64,000 nt of DNA from Legionella beliardensis (GTDB lineage: Bacteria > Pseudomonadota > Gammaproteobacteria > Legionellales > Legionellaceae): the NCBI RefSeq assembly GCF_900452395.1, contig NZ_UGNV01000001.1:1141501-1205500 (forward strand), read 5' to 3'. The notes under the pieces are model-generated. The model worked only from the letters and a program-made list of their open reading frames with translations. It was not told where the DNA came from and made no database searches. Position numbers and translations under genes: made by a program. This document shows, piece by piece, positions 27,741 to 36,823 of this stretch. Position 1 is the stretch's first letter. Each line of letters starts with the position of its first letter.

Positions 27741-29549
27741 ATGAAGGGACAAGTATTAATTGGTTTTCTTATTTCTGCTATGTTGTCTCAAAATAGTTTA
27801 GCAAAAATAAGTCATACTGTAGCGCCAGTCCTTGCACCTGCGCCTACTAAATGTATTATCGGTACTTTTAGCTCAACAGGCGATCAATGGTGGCGCAATA
27901 TTGTATTGGAACTAAGAAATAACTGCGGAAAGAATGTCGATTTTAAAAATACTACCATTACGTTTAACAATAAAAATGCGCTGAACACTAATTTTTGGGG
28001 CGATTTTTATCCACTACCTTATCCTGATAATAGTTTAACAATTACGTCTCAGCCTAGTCAAAATGGTATCTTTTTAGCAACTTTAAAACTACATTTCGCG
28101 ACCTATCCAGGGTCCACAACATTGCTACCTGCAGGCCAGGCTATTTTTATTAAATATGGCGCACCAAGTGATGGCTCTATTGCAGGATCAGCTAATGTTT
28201 ACCTAGAAAGCGCTGTTAGTGAGACTGGAAATATCGCTCTCATGAATAATGCCGCTAAACCGGCAGAGGTTACCCAAGGTTATGCCTTAGTACATGTGAC
28301 TGCAAATGGCCAAAAAGTAAGCGATGTTCAATTACCATGGGGTAGTCAACAAACACTAGAAGGCCTGCCTGTGGGAACTTACAGTATTACTACGGATAAT
28401 GTCATCGCAACCAGCGGTAAAGTCTATCAAGGTAATGTCACACCGCCTTCAGTCACTTTATCTTCCAAGCAAACTGCTCAAGTCCGCATTAACTTCAATA
28501 CCGCGACTTTTGATATTAATCAAATTCGCTTGAATTATAATGTTCCTGCTTTAGGCGGTTTAAAGCGGCAAAATGGGGCTTCAGCGCTTTATATAAGTGG
28601 TTATCGAAAATGGGGTGATTCGACGTTAGCGACATCTGCTGATCAATTTCATTTAGGCTCTTGTACTAAAGCGATGACGGCAACGTTATTAGCTATATAT
28701 GTAGAACGCGGCTTGCTCTCTTGGGATACTACACTTGATAAATTATTTCCTGAACTCAGTGCCACTATGAATCCCGCCTTTAAATCAGTTTCATTAGGAA
28801 TGTTAACAACTCACATGTCAGGAATTGGTGTTAATTCTTATGATAATGCCAGCTTATGGGCCTATATTAGTAATCCAAATTTAGACCCAGTCGAAGGCAG
28901 AAAGTATCTTGCTAGAGTGGTTTTATCGGCTGCTCCTGACAATAGTCCTGGTAAAACTTATGCTTATAATAATTATAATTATGTGATTGCAGCAGCCGCT
29001 TTAGAAAATCTTACAAAAAATTCTTGGGAAAATCTCATCACGAGTCAGTTATTTATTCCGCTCGCTATGAATAGCTGTGGTTTTGGGCAAGCAGGTAATA
29101 AGCAGTCAGTTCCACCTGACCAACCCTGGGGCCATAGTACTGATGCTAATCTTAATCCGGTGCCTGTTTTTTCTGATAATCCGCAAACTATTGGCCCTGC
29201 AGGCACTGTTCATTGTTCGATGAGCGATTGGGCTAAGTTTGGCCAGGTGCACCTGGATGGATATAATAAGCTTGATACACCTATTTTAAAAGCTAGCAGC
29301 TTTGTTAAGTTACATACCCCCTATCCAGGACAAACCTACACCTATGGTGGCTGGCTCAAGTTTGATTCTGCTGGGGGTGACGGGCCTACCTTTTGGCATA
29401 ATGGCAGCAATACCATGAATTTTGCTCAAATTTGGCTTGTCCCTCTTAAAAAGACTCTGATTCTTTCTGCTACTAATATTGCCTACAAAGGTGATGAGGC
29501 GACTAACGAGGTCTATAACGCTTTAAGTAATTTAACATTAATGCCTTAA
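27741..29549 (+). CDS. secreted serine beta-lactamase-like hydrolase with N-terminal extension
   Basis: A signal peptide (ISAMLSQNSLAKIS region) starts the protein. Residues about 40-250 are a beta-rich accessory region rich in Asn/Thr. The C-terminal 340 residues are a class C beta-lactamase/DD-peptidase fold: GSCTKAMTA with Ser307-x-x-Lys310, YNNYNYVIAAAAL as the Tyr motif, and WHNGSN as the third motif in place of KTG/HTG. Such enzymes hydrolyse esters, peptides or lactams. AAAAGGA precedes the ATG. The N-terminal region resembles carbohydrate-binding-like beta domains seen on Legionella secreted enzymes, but I cannot name it. Confidence 0.78.
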   Translation: MKGQVLIGFLISAMLSQNSLAKISHTVAPVLAPAPTKCIIGTFSSTGDQWWRNIVLELRNNCGKNVDFKNTTITFNNKNALNTNFWGDFYPLPYPDNSLTITSQPSQNGIFLATLKLHFATYPGSTTLLPAGQAIFIKYGAPSDGSIAGSANVYLESAVSETGNIALMNNAAKPAEVTQGYALVHVTANGQKVSDVQLPWGSQQTLEGLPVGTYSITTDNVIATSGKVYQGNVTPPSVTLSSKQTAQVRINFNTATFDINQIRLNYNVPALGGLKRQNGASALYISGYRKWGDSTLATSADQFHLGSCTKAMTATLLAIYVERGLLSWDTTLDKLFPELSATMNPAFKSVSLGMLTTHMSGIGVNSYDNASLWAYISNPNLDPVEGRKYLARVVLSAAPDNSPGKTYAYNNYNYVIAAAALENLTKNSWENLITSQLFIPLAMNSCGFGQAGNKQSVPPDQPWGHSTDANLNPVPVFSDNPQTIGPAGTVHCSMSDWAKFGQVHLDGYNKLDTPILKASSFVKLHTPYPGQTYTYGGWLKFDSAGGDGPTFWHNGSNTMNFAQIWLVPLKKTLILSATNIAYKGDEATNEVYNALSNLTLMP

Positions 29550-29573
29550 GTTTGCCGACTAAGGATTCCTATA

Positions 29574-29610
29574 ACCTCGCTTTTATGTATTAGAAGCGAG
29601 GTATATTTTT
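29574..29610 (+). terminator. rho-independent terminator
   Basis: ACCTCGCTT (29574-29582) pairs perfectly with AAGCGAGGT (29594-29602), followed by ATATTTTT. It ends the serine hydrolase transcript. Confidence 0.8.
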
Positions 29611-29630
29611 CCAAAAAGAGTGGTTCTTGG

Positions 29631-30758
29631 TTAAAGAGAGTGGTTAATTCTAGTGACTATATCATCCTCTGCACTATAAACCTCTTCTGAGTATTCAGCG
29701 CTTGGCTCTTTTATCGTTGCACTATTGTCAAGATCTTCTAGGCGTTCAGCATCTTGCTCTTCTATCATATTATCTGCTGCGAGTATTTTTTCTCTTTCTT
29801 TTATTAGTTTGGAAATCTCTACAAATGATTCCGGATCTTTTCTTATTAATTGAGAAAAAAGATTGCTGTGTTTATTAAGCACGGTGTTTACTTTATTTTT
29901 TTCATGCACAAGCGTTTGATAAATCTGCTCAGGCGTTTGCTTTTCAAAAGTTAACAACCAGTTTACAAAAAGGCCTTTCTTTTCTTTAACAGAGGTGTTT
30001 TCTTTACATTTTAAAAGCATAGATATCACTCTCTCTTTCCAGAGAAAATCATAGCCATCTAGTTTTTTAATTGTACCGTCTTTTTCTGTGTAAGCAACTT
30101 TAGTGCCGTATTGACGGTGCCTTTGTTCAGCCCTTAATTCGTCGGTTAATGCTTTTTTTTCTCCACTACCTTTTGGCGCTTTGCCTCTTTGCTTCTCTTT
30201 CTTTAAATATGCTTTTTCATCTACCTCTAAGGCAAGCGTTACTTTTCTTTTAAACTTTGGATCAATAATGGCAAGGGTTGTTCTTGCAATGACAGGGACG
30301 GGAGTTGACTTAGGATTTTCTGTTTTTCTTAAATTATTTATAGTTCTATATAACTTGGCTCCATAGGATGAATTATTGTTATTATCTGCGCCTGCTTTGC
30401 AAGATACTAAATTAATCGTTGCATTCCTATTATGGATAAGATAATTACTTACTCTAGCAATGTCTTTATCGCTGATTGGTTGACCGCCGGGCAAGCATAT
30501 CTCATCAGCTTTGGAACTATAATGGCCTATAATATATACTCTTAGCTTGGCGGTATCTTTTGGATCGGTAGCGCGCTTAAATTCCGGAGGGGATTGTAAT
30601 CGCTCATTTAATTGACGAAATTCTTCATAGGAAAACACTCTACAGGAATCTTTTGCACTAGGGTGCATAATATCCCACTTCTGCTTTAACACTTTTCCAC
30701 TACTAGATAATTTAGCACCTGGCTCAGACAAATCAATTATAATTTGTTTCTCGTGCAT
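29631..30758 (-). CDS. clan-CD cysteine-peptidase-like protein, candidate effector
   Basis: Residues 73-125 show a caspase/C80-like pattern: strand KLRVYIIGHY with His79 after Gly, then a loop and strand INLVSCKAGAD with Cys120. This matches the His/Cys dyad of clan CD peptidases. The order and the VSCKAG sequence resemble the gene at 59336 (H313, C347). Residues 185-350 are a Lys/Glu-rich helical region with predicted coiled coil; the last 45 residues are very acidic (EEQDAERLEDLD, EYSEEVY), a good E-block type IV signal. No signal peptide. Target is unknown; catalytic status is inferred from motifs only. Confidence 0.5.
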   Translation of the reverse strand: MHEKQIIIDLSEPGAKLSSSGKVLKQKWDIMHPSAKDSCRVFSYEEFRQLNERLQSPPEFKRATDPKDTAKLRVYIIGHYSSKADEICLPGGQPISDKDIARVSNYLIHNRNATINLVSCKAGADNNNNSSYGAKLYRTINNLRKTENPKSTPVPVIARTTLAIIDPKFKRKVTLALEVDEKAYLKKEKQRGKAPKGSGEKKALTDELRAEQRHRQYGTKVAYTEKDGTIKKLDGYDFLWKERVISMLLKCKENTSVKEKKGLFVNWLLTFEKQTPEQIYQTLVHEKNKVNTVLNKHSNLFSQLIRKDPESFVEISKLIKEREKILAADNMIEEQDAERLEDLDNSATIKEPSAEYSEEVYSAEDDIVTRINHSL

Positions 30759-30912
30759 ATATTAAACAAGTTGGACAATAATATTTAATTATAATGTTTT
30801 TTGTATATAAAATATACTCATAAATTAAAATATATATAAATTGATTGTATGTACTTAAGTTAGTTACTGGGATAAAGCCGTTACAAAAGGCTTTTTTAAG
30901 TCTCACTAGGAC

Positions 30913-31183
30913 TTGTTGCCTAGAGACCTAGAAGAAGCGGGCTACGAGGCTAGCATCGTTCTCGCTTCTTGGCGAGCAAAGGGCGACACAGGATTTTTAC
31001 GCAAGCTATTTGAACCGCATTATTTTAGTCAATATATCATTGGTAAAATGAGGGATGAGAGCTGGAAAAACTTAGCGAAACCTGATCCATTTTGCAAATA
31101 TACGAGGTAATCGTGCACTTGAAATTAAACACGGGCTAGATACGCATGGTGCTAAATTGAATGGGCATGATTTAATTGCTTAA
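30913..31183 (+). pseudogene. frameshifted gene remnant, more GC-rich than its surroundings
   Basis: A 65-codon frame (EAGYEASIVLASWRAKGDTGFLRKLFEPHYF...) stops at 31110; the next frame continues with ALEIKHGLDTHGAKLNGHDLIA and stops at 31183, as if one C-terminal protein end had been split by a frameshift. I cannot name the parent family. Base composition is less AT-rich than the flanks. It lies in the 509-base gap between two effector candidates. Confidence 0.4.
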
Positions 31184-31267
31184 TTACTGGTATTTAATAG
31201 TGTTGTAGATACTGCCTTTAGCAATGAAACCCTTTTAAAGGCAATATCTAGGCTTACTAGTTTTAAC

Positions 31268-33460
31268 TTATATTGAAGGTTGATCCATTTGGCTAATAAG
31301 AATGCCAGTTGCGGCTGTGGTTACACCCAAAACGCCTATAGCAACTGCTCCTTTATTATTCCAAAGTGCCTGGAAGAATGACGGCTTCGTGTTTTGTTTT
31401 TGATCTACTAAGTGTTGCGGTGCTTTTGCCTTATTTACAACGGCTTCTTTCTGTTTAAGCGGATTTTGACTTGCTAAGAAAGGACAGCGCATAAACGCTT
31501 GGGTTGAAATACGGTCTCTAACCATTGCCTTGTCAACTGCTTTCGCTTCAGCGTGAGCCAGCGGTTTTATGTCTAATTTGTTAGCCAAATTAGGATTTAG
31601 ATGAAGAATTAATGGGTCTAAGCCCGCGTTAATACCACGTGATAGTTCAGGTTGGCTACTCGTTAATGGCGATTGCTGAAGTTGAGAGCCGATACTACGT
31701 AATACCTCTAAAGTTCGGCTCAATTGCTGTTGTTCATTATCTGTTAAATTAGCTAAAACTTCAGCACTACTCACGCCAGGCTTTGAAAATTTACATAAGA
31801 GCTCGGCAGTATTATTTGTTCCAAGACTTTTACGAAGCATGTCTATCAGATTTTGACAATAATCAAATTGGACGCCAGCAATAGGTTTACCCTGATCATT
31901 GGTAGGTATCTTTGCTACTTCTGAAATTAACGAATTAAGGAGCTTTTCACCTTCCTCTTTTCCAAGAATATCCACAAGAATACGATATAATGTACTATTT
32001 ATAGGATCTTGTTGAGCAGCATAAGCTTCTGGTAATAACTGCTCAAGAATCAGCTGTTCAGCGACTAATTCCGCTGTGGCAACAACTGCTGCCACGTGAC
32101 TGCCAGTGTTAAATGAGGGTGCTACTAATGTCCCATTGACTTCTGAATCAATAAGCGTCACAGCTTGCGAAATAATGGGCATATCTTCAGATGCTCTTAA
32201 TAACGGCTGTCCTGTACTGTCTTTGATATCAAAGGCATAGGCAATCGCTTTTAAATTGTTAGCTGTTACGGCAAACGTGTTGGTAAACCTTAAGGGCAAT
32301 ACCGAGCGTGTACTGTTAGGTTGGCTTACCCTTAATCCTTGCACCATTTCATCTTGCAGCGCGCCCACTAGAAAATCATCAATTAAAGACGGGTCTTTAT
32401 CTATGGCAGTTTGTAAACGCTTGTAAGCAACTTGCAGTGAACTATCAAGCATGCGGCGAGGATCAAAGTTATATTTTTGTAAGTAATCAAAAATGACATA
32501 CATCGCATTAAAAGCTTGATTTTGAATAAATAATCCTAAGCCACGGGAGTTAGTTAGGTTACCGGCTTGAAGAATTTTTTGTTGAGCAGGGCGTTTTTCA
32601 TAAAATCCGCCCTCAGCAATTGCTGATACACGAATAATATCTTCAGTGACTTCTTGCGGAAGAATCTCACCGGTTTCCTTATGAACAATCCATCCTAAAG
32701 GACTATAATTGGCGCTATCTTTTGTAATTGCAATTGCTAAACCGTTGCTTTCTTGAGTAAATTCGTGCTTATCGTCTGTATAAATAGTTAATTTTCCAAT
32801 ATCAGCTTCAACGAGAGGAATCTGTTGTTCTTCAAAAACAACGTGATAAGATTTTCCTGAATGACGTAATTGCTGATCTACTTTCGCTCTATTCTCTAGA
32901 CCAAAGTTAGCTGGGCAAGGTAAATAAATAAAGCCTTGTTTATTTAGTTCATATTTCATAGACCGTCCAACATTCCAGACAGGCGCATGAATAATATCCC
33001 ACAACTCTTGCTCTCCATAAGTCGTCATTCGATTTACATGAACTAAGGGTTGAGCAAATTCATTTAAAACTTTAGAACGTCCTAAGGGTTGGTGGCTGGC
33101 AAATTCAAGGGTTTTTTCAATAGCTTTATTGTTATTTTTACTTGTAAAAAATAAATTTGTTTGATCATTACCTTGAGCCACCCGTTCAATGGGATCTTCG
33201 ACATAATTAGTTTTAGAAACTTGCTGTAATAATCCTGCGCGCTGCCCTTGCCCTAAATGAAAGCGAATGACTAATGCACCAATATTTTTGAATCGCTCAG
33301 TAAATATTTGTAAGGGCGTTAATTCTAAATTATCAGCGACGTAGTTATTATTCTTAAATGAGGCTGGGGTAAATTGGACACCGCTATAAGAGAGCGTTAT
33401 TCCTTTGTAGCTCTCTTTATCGCGCCTGATTTGCTCAACAATAGATTCATTGTTCTGCAT
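31268..33460 (-). CDS. unknown 730-residue protein with C-terminal membrane segment, candidate effector
   Basis: I do not recognise this protein. It has no signal peptide. Residues 1-400 look alpha/beta, 400-640 helical. After a basic stretch (NPLKQKEAVVNKAKAPQHLVDQK) comes one hydrophobic helix, GAVAIGVLGVTTAATGILIS (about 702-721), and a seven-residue tail: the layout of a tail-anchored protein. HVAAVVATAELVAEQLI and RCPFLASQNP are distinctive. AGGAG lies before the ATG. A tail anchor would suit an effector inserted in a host membrane, but that is inference. Confidence 0.5.
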   Translation of the reverse strand: MQNNESIVEQIRRDKESYKGITLSYSGVQFTPASFKNNNYVADNLELTPLQIFTERFKNIGALVIRFHLGQGQRAGLLQQVSKTNYVEDPIERVAQGNDQTNLFFTSKNNNKAIEKTLEFASHQPLGRSKVLNEFAQPLVHVNRMTTYGEQELWDIIHAPVWNVGRSMKYELNKQGFIYLPCPANFGLENRAKVDQQLRHSGKSYHVVFEEQQIPLVEADIGKLTIYTDDKHEFTQESNGLAIAITKDSANYSPLGWIVHKETGEILPQEVTEDIIRVSAIAEGGFYEKRPAQQKILQAGNLTNSRGLGLFIQNQAFNAMYVIFDYLQKYNFDPRRMLDSSLQVAYKRLQTAIDKDPSLIDDFLVGALQDEMVQGLRVSQPNSTRSVLPLRFTNTFAVTANNLKAIAYAFDIKDSTGQPLLRASEDMPIISQAVTLIDSEVNGTLVAPSFNTGSHVAAVVATAELVAEQLILEQLLPEAYAAQQDPINSTLYRILVDILGKEEGEKLLNSLISEVAKIPTNDQGKPIAGVQFDYCQNLIDMLRKSLGTNNTAELLCKFSKPGVSSAEVLANLTDNEQQQLSRTLEVLRSIGSQLQQSPLTSSQPELSRGINAGLDPLILHLNPNLANKLDIKPLAHAEAKAVDKAMVRDRISTQAFMRCPFLASQNPLKQKEAVVNKAKAPQHLVDQKQNTKPSFFQALWNNKGAVAIGVLGVTTAATGILISQMDQPSI

Positions 33461-33824
33461 TTAATTACTCCTGACATTATTATTTATGAAAAAAACATTT
33501 ACTTTAAGGATCTTATAAAAACAGTTTGTTAAAAAATTCACGTATGCTATCAGTGAATTCTTAAGGAATAATTAATAGTGAGAGGAATAACTGTCTTAGT
33601 TTTTTATTTAAAGTGCTTTAAAAGCTCACTTATTGGGTAAGAGTTTTTGCTGATATAAGCTATATGAGGTTAACGGGAGGCATTTAGGTAAATCATGTCT
33701 ATTGGCCAAAAGTGCCTACTTCCTAGCTAGTAATTGCGCCATTTTTTATCTATTTGGCGGATAATGCACCTGCCTAAGTCTCTGCTATAATGTATAAAAA
33801 TGTTGTAGATTTACCGAGGTTGTT
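33461..33824. other. intergenic region with promoter of the duplicated-domain gene
   Basis: 364 bases between divergent genes. A TATAAT lies at 33786-33791, 33 bases before the ATG at 33825; no convincing -35 hexamer is seen. On the minus strand AGGAG serves the gene ending upstream. I see no repeat or RNA. Confidence 0.45.
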
Positions 33825-35567
33825 ATGCAGTCAAGAGACACATACCCTGAGGCATCTAATTTACCAGGAGAACTACTAAGGGATATGGAGTCCCAAGCTA
33901 AGAATGTTGTGGCTTATTTACAAGAAATATCGAATATTAATGGTGAATCTTTCCTTGCGGCTTTGAAAGGTAAAGAATCGTTACGAGGCAATAATTCTAG
34001 TGGCCGCTTATTTTATGAGGCAAAAATTTATAGACCATCTGGCGAAGACAGTAAGAGTGAAAAATCACGAGAGCAAATAGTTCAAGAAGAGATGGACGAT
34101 TTTTTTAAAAATGAAAGATTGGTTGAATATACCATGCAGCGGGTAGCACGTTTTGAACCTATTATGAATGAGAAGAGCATGGGGTTTACGAAAGATTTTG
34201 TTGAAGATTTTTTTAAGCCCATAGAATCAAGTCAAGAGTGGCAAGCATTTTATGAAGATAGAAAAAGAGCTTTAGGAGAGGCAGAAGCGGAAAGTTTAGC
34301 TCATGGCATAAAAGGGGCTTTTGCTTATAAAGTGATTGGTATAATCCCACAGGAAAGACGAGAAGCAAGAAAAGATAAATTATTAGCTAAATTTTTTTCT
34401 AATTACCCTAATATGAGTGTTCCAATTCAGGAATATAAAGAAAAAACGCTATATCAACTTACTAACTTGCAAGACGAGATAGAAAGAAAATCTAAGCAGC
34501 TTAGGGATTTAACGCTAGGAGATACTGCAGCTAGGGAACAGCATGGGGATTATTTGCTTGGTCTCATGCAAAGCTTAGAAGGAAATATTACTAGAGTATT
34601 AACCATGCCTGAATTCGCTACATTGGGAAGCGATACACGTGATCATTTTCTTCTTAATGATATGGCATCAGTGCTTTTTGATATAAAAGCAAGCTTAAGG
34701 AGTCTCAACGGGATTGTCCAAGAATCTACATTAAAAGCTTGTCAAACCGAGCTAGCTAAAAGCATAGTTAGGCTTATTTCTGAGCATAATCAAAAAGGTG
34801 AGTTAGCTAATCTAGATTGGGACAATCCAAAAATGATGTCCTTAGCTGACTTTGCAATACAGCATAGATCGGATTTTCGCGATCATTTTCTAGGAAGATA
34901 TGCAAAAACTTTTGAGTTATTTAAAACTAAAACAGCGCACGGGAACTTTGCACCTGAGGAATACCGGAATGAAACGCTATCTAGACTTAATATGTTAGAT
35001 GAAGAGATAGCAAGAAAGGCTAATCAACTAAAGACTTTAACTTCCGATAGTGGGCACCTGGAAGCTGATTTACTTAGCTTATTAAAAAACTTAGAAAAAA
35101 ATATAATTAGTGTATTAGCAATGCCTAAATCGGATGCATTGGGTAGTCATACACATAGCCATTTCTCTTTTAATAATATAGCATCAGTACTTTTTGATAT
35201 AAAGGCAATATTAGAGAGCCTCAGGAAAGTTGTAAATGAATCTACATTTACATCCTATCAAGTTGAGTTAGCGAAATGTGTGGTTAAGCTTATTAATGAG
35301 TACAGTCAAAGGGATGCATTGGATGATTTAGATTGGAACAATCCAAAAGCGTTGACTTTAGCTAATTTAGTAACGCAACATAAGTCAAATTTTCACCATC
35401 ATTTTATTGAAAGATATGCAAAAGCTTTTGAGTTACTTGAAACTAAAGTTAATCAATATAAAGAAGAGACCAAACTGAAAGCTCCGGGTAGCTTCTCAGT
35501 ATTTAGTTCTAGCGAGCAAGGAGAAACTAAGGGAACTGACCACGAGCCTCCTGAGTATAAAGGCTAA
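33825..35567 (+). CDS. unknown protein with internal tandem duplication, candidate effector
   Basis: 580 residues, no signal peptide or membrane segment, mostly helical. Two copies of an approximately 165-residue unit follow one another, about residues 203-370 and 383-550. Shared landmarks, first copy versus second: ETL-type start, YQLTNLQDEIERKSKQL versus SRLNMLDEEIARKANQL; ASVLFDIKASLRSL versus ASVLFDIKAILESL; ANLDWDNPK versus DDLDWNNPK; GRYAKTFELFKTK versus ERYAKAFELLETK. The first 200 residues are a different charged domain (SKSEKSREQIVQEEMDDFF). The tail is short and polar. Function is unknown; size and helical repeats suit a scaffold-type effector. Confidence 0.55.
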   Translation: MQSRDTYPEASNLPGELLRDMESQAKNVVAYLQEISNINGESFLAALKGKESLRGNNSSGRLFYEAKIYRPSGEDSKSEKSREQIVQEEMDDFFKNERLVEYTMQRVARFEPIMNEKSMGFTKDFVEDFFKPIESSQEWQAFYEDRKRALGEAEAESLAHGIKGAFAYKVIGIIPQERREARKDKLLAKFFSNYPNMSVPIQEYKEKTLYQLTNLQDEIERKSKQLRDLTLGDTAAREQHGDYLLGLMQSLEGNITRVLTMPEFATLGSDTRDHFLLNDMASVLFDIKASLRSLNGIVQESTLKACQTELAKSIVRLISEHNQKGELANLDWDNPKMMSLADFAIQHRSDFRDHFLGRYAKTFELFKTKTAHGNFAPEEYRNETLSRLNMLDEEIARKANQLKTLTSDSGHLEADLLSLLKNLEKNIISVLAMPKSDALGSHTHSHFSFNNIASVLFDIKAILESLRKVVNESTFTSYQVELAKCVVKLINEYSQRDALDDLDWNNPKALTLANLVTQHKSNFHHHFIERYAKAFELLETKVNQYKEETKLKAPGSFSVFSSSEQGETKGTDHEPPEYKG

Positions 35568-35734
35568 ATACTTGCACTAAGTGGCATGTTTATTAATTTT
35601 CCAAATAAATAGTTACTTAAATAGAAATTTACTTATTTGAGAACTAATTAGCTATATTAGTTTTGGTGTAATCTGATAGCTCACCTGAAAAATTAATTAA
35701 ACTAATTTAGAGCTTATTCTTGAAATCCTTACTC

Positions 35735-36589
35735 TTATAAAAGCTTATTATTAATAACAGGTTCTTCTTCATTTATCTCCTCTCTGCCTGGAAGGCTACC
35801 TGATGGTTTAAATACGCTATTTTCAGCTAGATGTAAATTCCTATTAGCCGGCTTATTTTTTTTGTTATATTGTTCATGCTCCTCATCTAATTTTCTTTTA
35901 ATATTTAGGGATGATGGAGGCTCTTTAAGCTCTTCTTGAGATATAGGATTTTTAAAATCAGTCGTAAATTGATTTTTTAGGTTTGTATATTCTGGTTTGC
36001 CTTCTAAATTAGAAGAATTATTGAGGATTAAATCCATGTTTAGATTATCATTATCTATTATCTCTATCACATGGTCTTGTTCATTAAAGTTATCAAAAAG
36101 ATTTATCTTTTGATTTTTCTGAATCACTAAAAAATCATGTTTCATATCAATAAAGGTAGGCGTAACGGCAAATTCTTTCATGAAATAGTCTTTATACTGA
36201 GCATCTACTTCTGCAAAGTATTGCTCTGTATTTGGTCTTTTGAATTCTCTATTATTTTGCAGACAAAATTTTTTTTCATCTTCATAATCTTCGGTATAAG
36301 CTTTAAAATAACGAGCTAAAGTCACTTTTAAAGTCCCTTCTTTTAAGCCTGAGAGATTATCCATTGCTTCTGTAATAAATTCTTCAGACATAAAAGACGA
36401 GTGCATAATAGCTAGTTCAGTCCCTTTACTTATAATAACTGCATAACAAGAGCTATGCCCATAGGAGCAAATGCCATATTGACTGTCACTAAGCCACTTT
36501 ATTTCTTCATCTTGCTCAACATCATCTAACTGAGTCATCATAAAACTATCATTAGGATCTAATTTACTTCTAACTTTAATAGCAATCAT
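35735..36589 (-). CDS. unknown protein with CheD/CNF-like Cys-His motif, candidate effector
   Basis: The first 70 residues contain GHSSCYAVIISKGTELAIMH, with Cys48 and His63 fifteen residues apart on adjacent strands. CheD and CNF-type glutamine deamidases use such a Cys (in a GSC-like turn) and a His on the next strand, and the gene at 56819 has a matching segment (C64, H80). A helical part follows (75-180), then a disordered Asn/Glu/Lys-rich tail ending with REEINEEEPVINNKLL, a strong E-block secretion signal. The deamidase idea is inference; a peptidase or non-enzyme is possible. Confidence 0.45.
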   Translation of the reverse strand: MIAIKVRSKLDPNDSFMMTQLDDVEQDEEIKWLSDSQYGICSYGHSSCYAVIISKGTELAIMHSSFMSEEFITEAMDNLSGLKEGTLKVTLARYFKAYTEDYEDEKKFCLQNNREFKRPNTEQYFAEVDAQYKDYFMKEFAVTPTFIDMKHDFLVIQKNQKINLFDNFNEQDHVIEIIDNDNLNMDLILNNSSNLEGKPEYTNLKNQFTTDFKNPISQEELKEPPSSLNIKRKLDEEHEQYNKKNKPANRNLHLAENSVFKPSGSLPGREEINEEEPVINNKLL

Positions 36590-36749
36590 ATAAAAATAGC
36601 TTGTAATATTTAGTTAAATATAACTATAGGCTATTATTCAAAATTTATACAATAATTATAATTTTTACTCAGAAAGTTGCAACTAGTAGTAGAAGGTAAA
36701 TTAAGATCAATCCAGTATGAATATGGAAAATTTGCCAGTAATTTAGATC

Positions 36750-36781
36750 GGCTCAGGACACCGCAGTCAAGCCGTAGCACA
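36750..36781. repeat. decayed copy of palindromic repeat P
   Basis: GGACACCGCAGTCAAGCCG keeps the ACCGC-GTCAAGCC core of the P repeat but its stem is broken by substitutions. It lies just after the stop of the aminotransferase gene (minus strand). Confidence 0.35.
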
Positions 36782-36823
36782 TAAGCAGCAGGTAAAAGGT
36801 CAACAGGCCCCAATAAGACCTTT

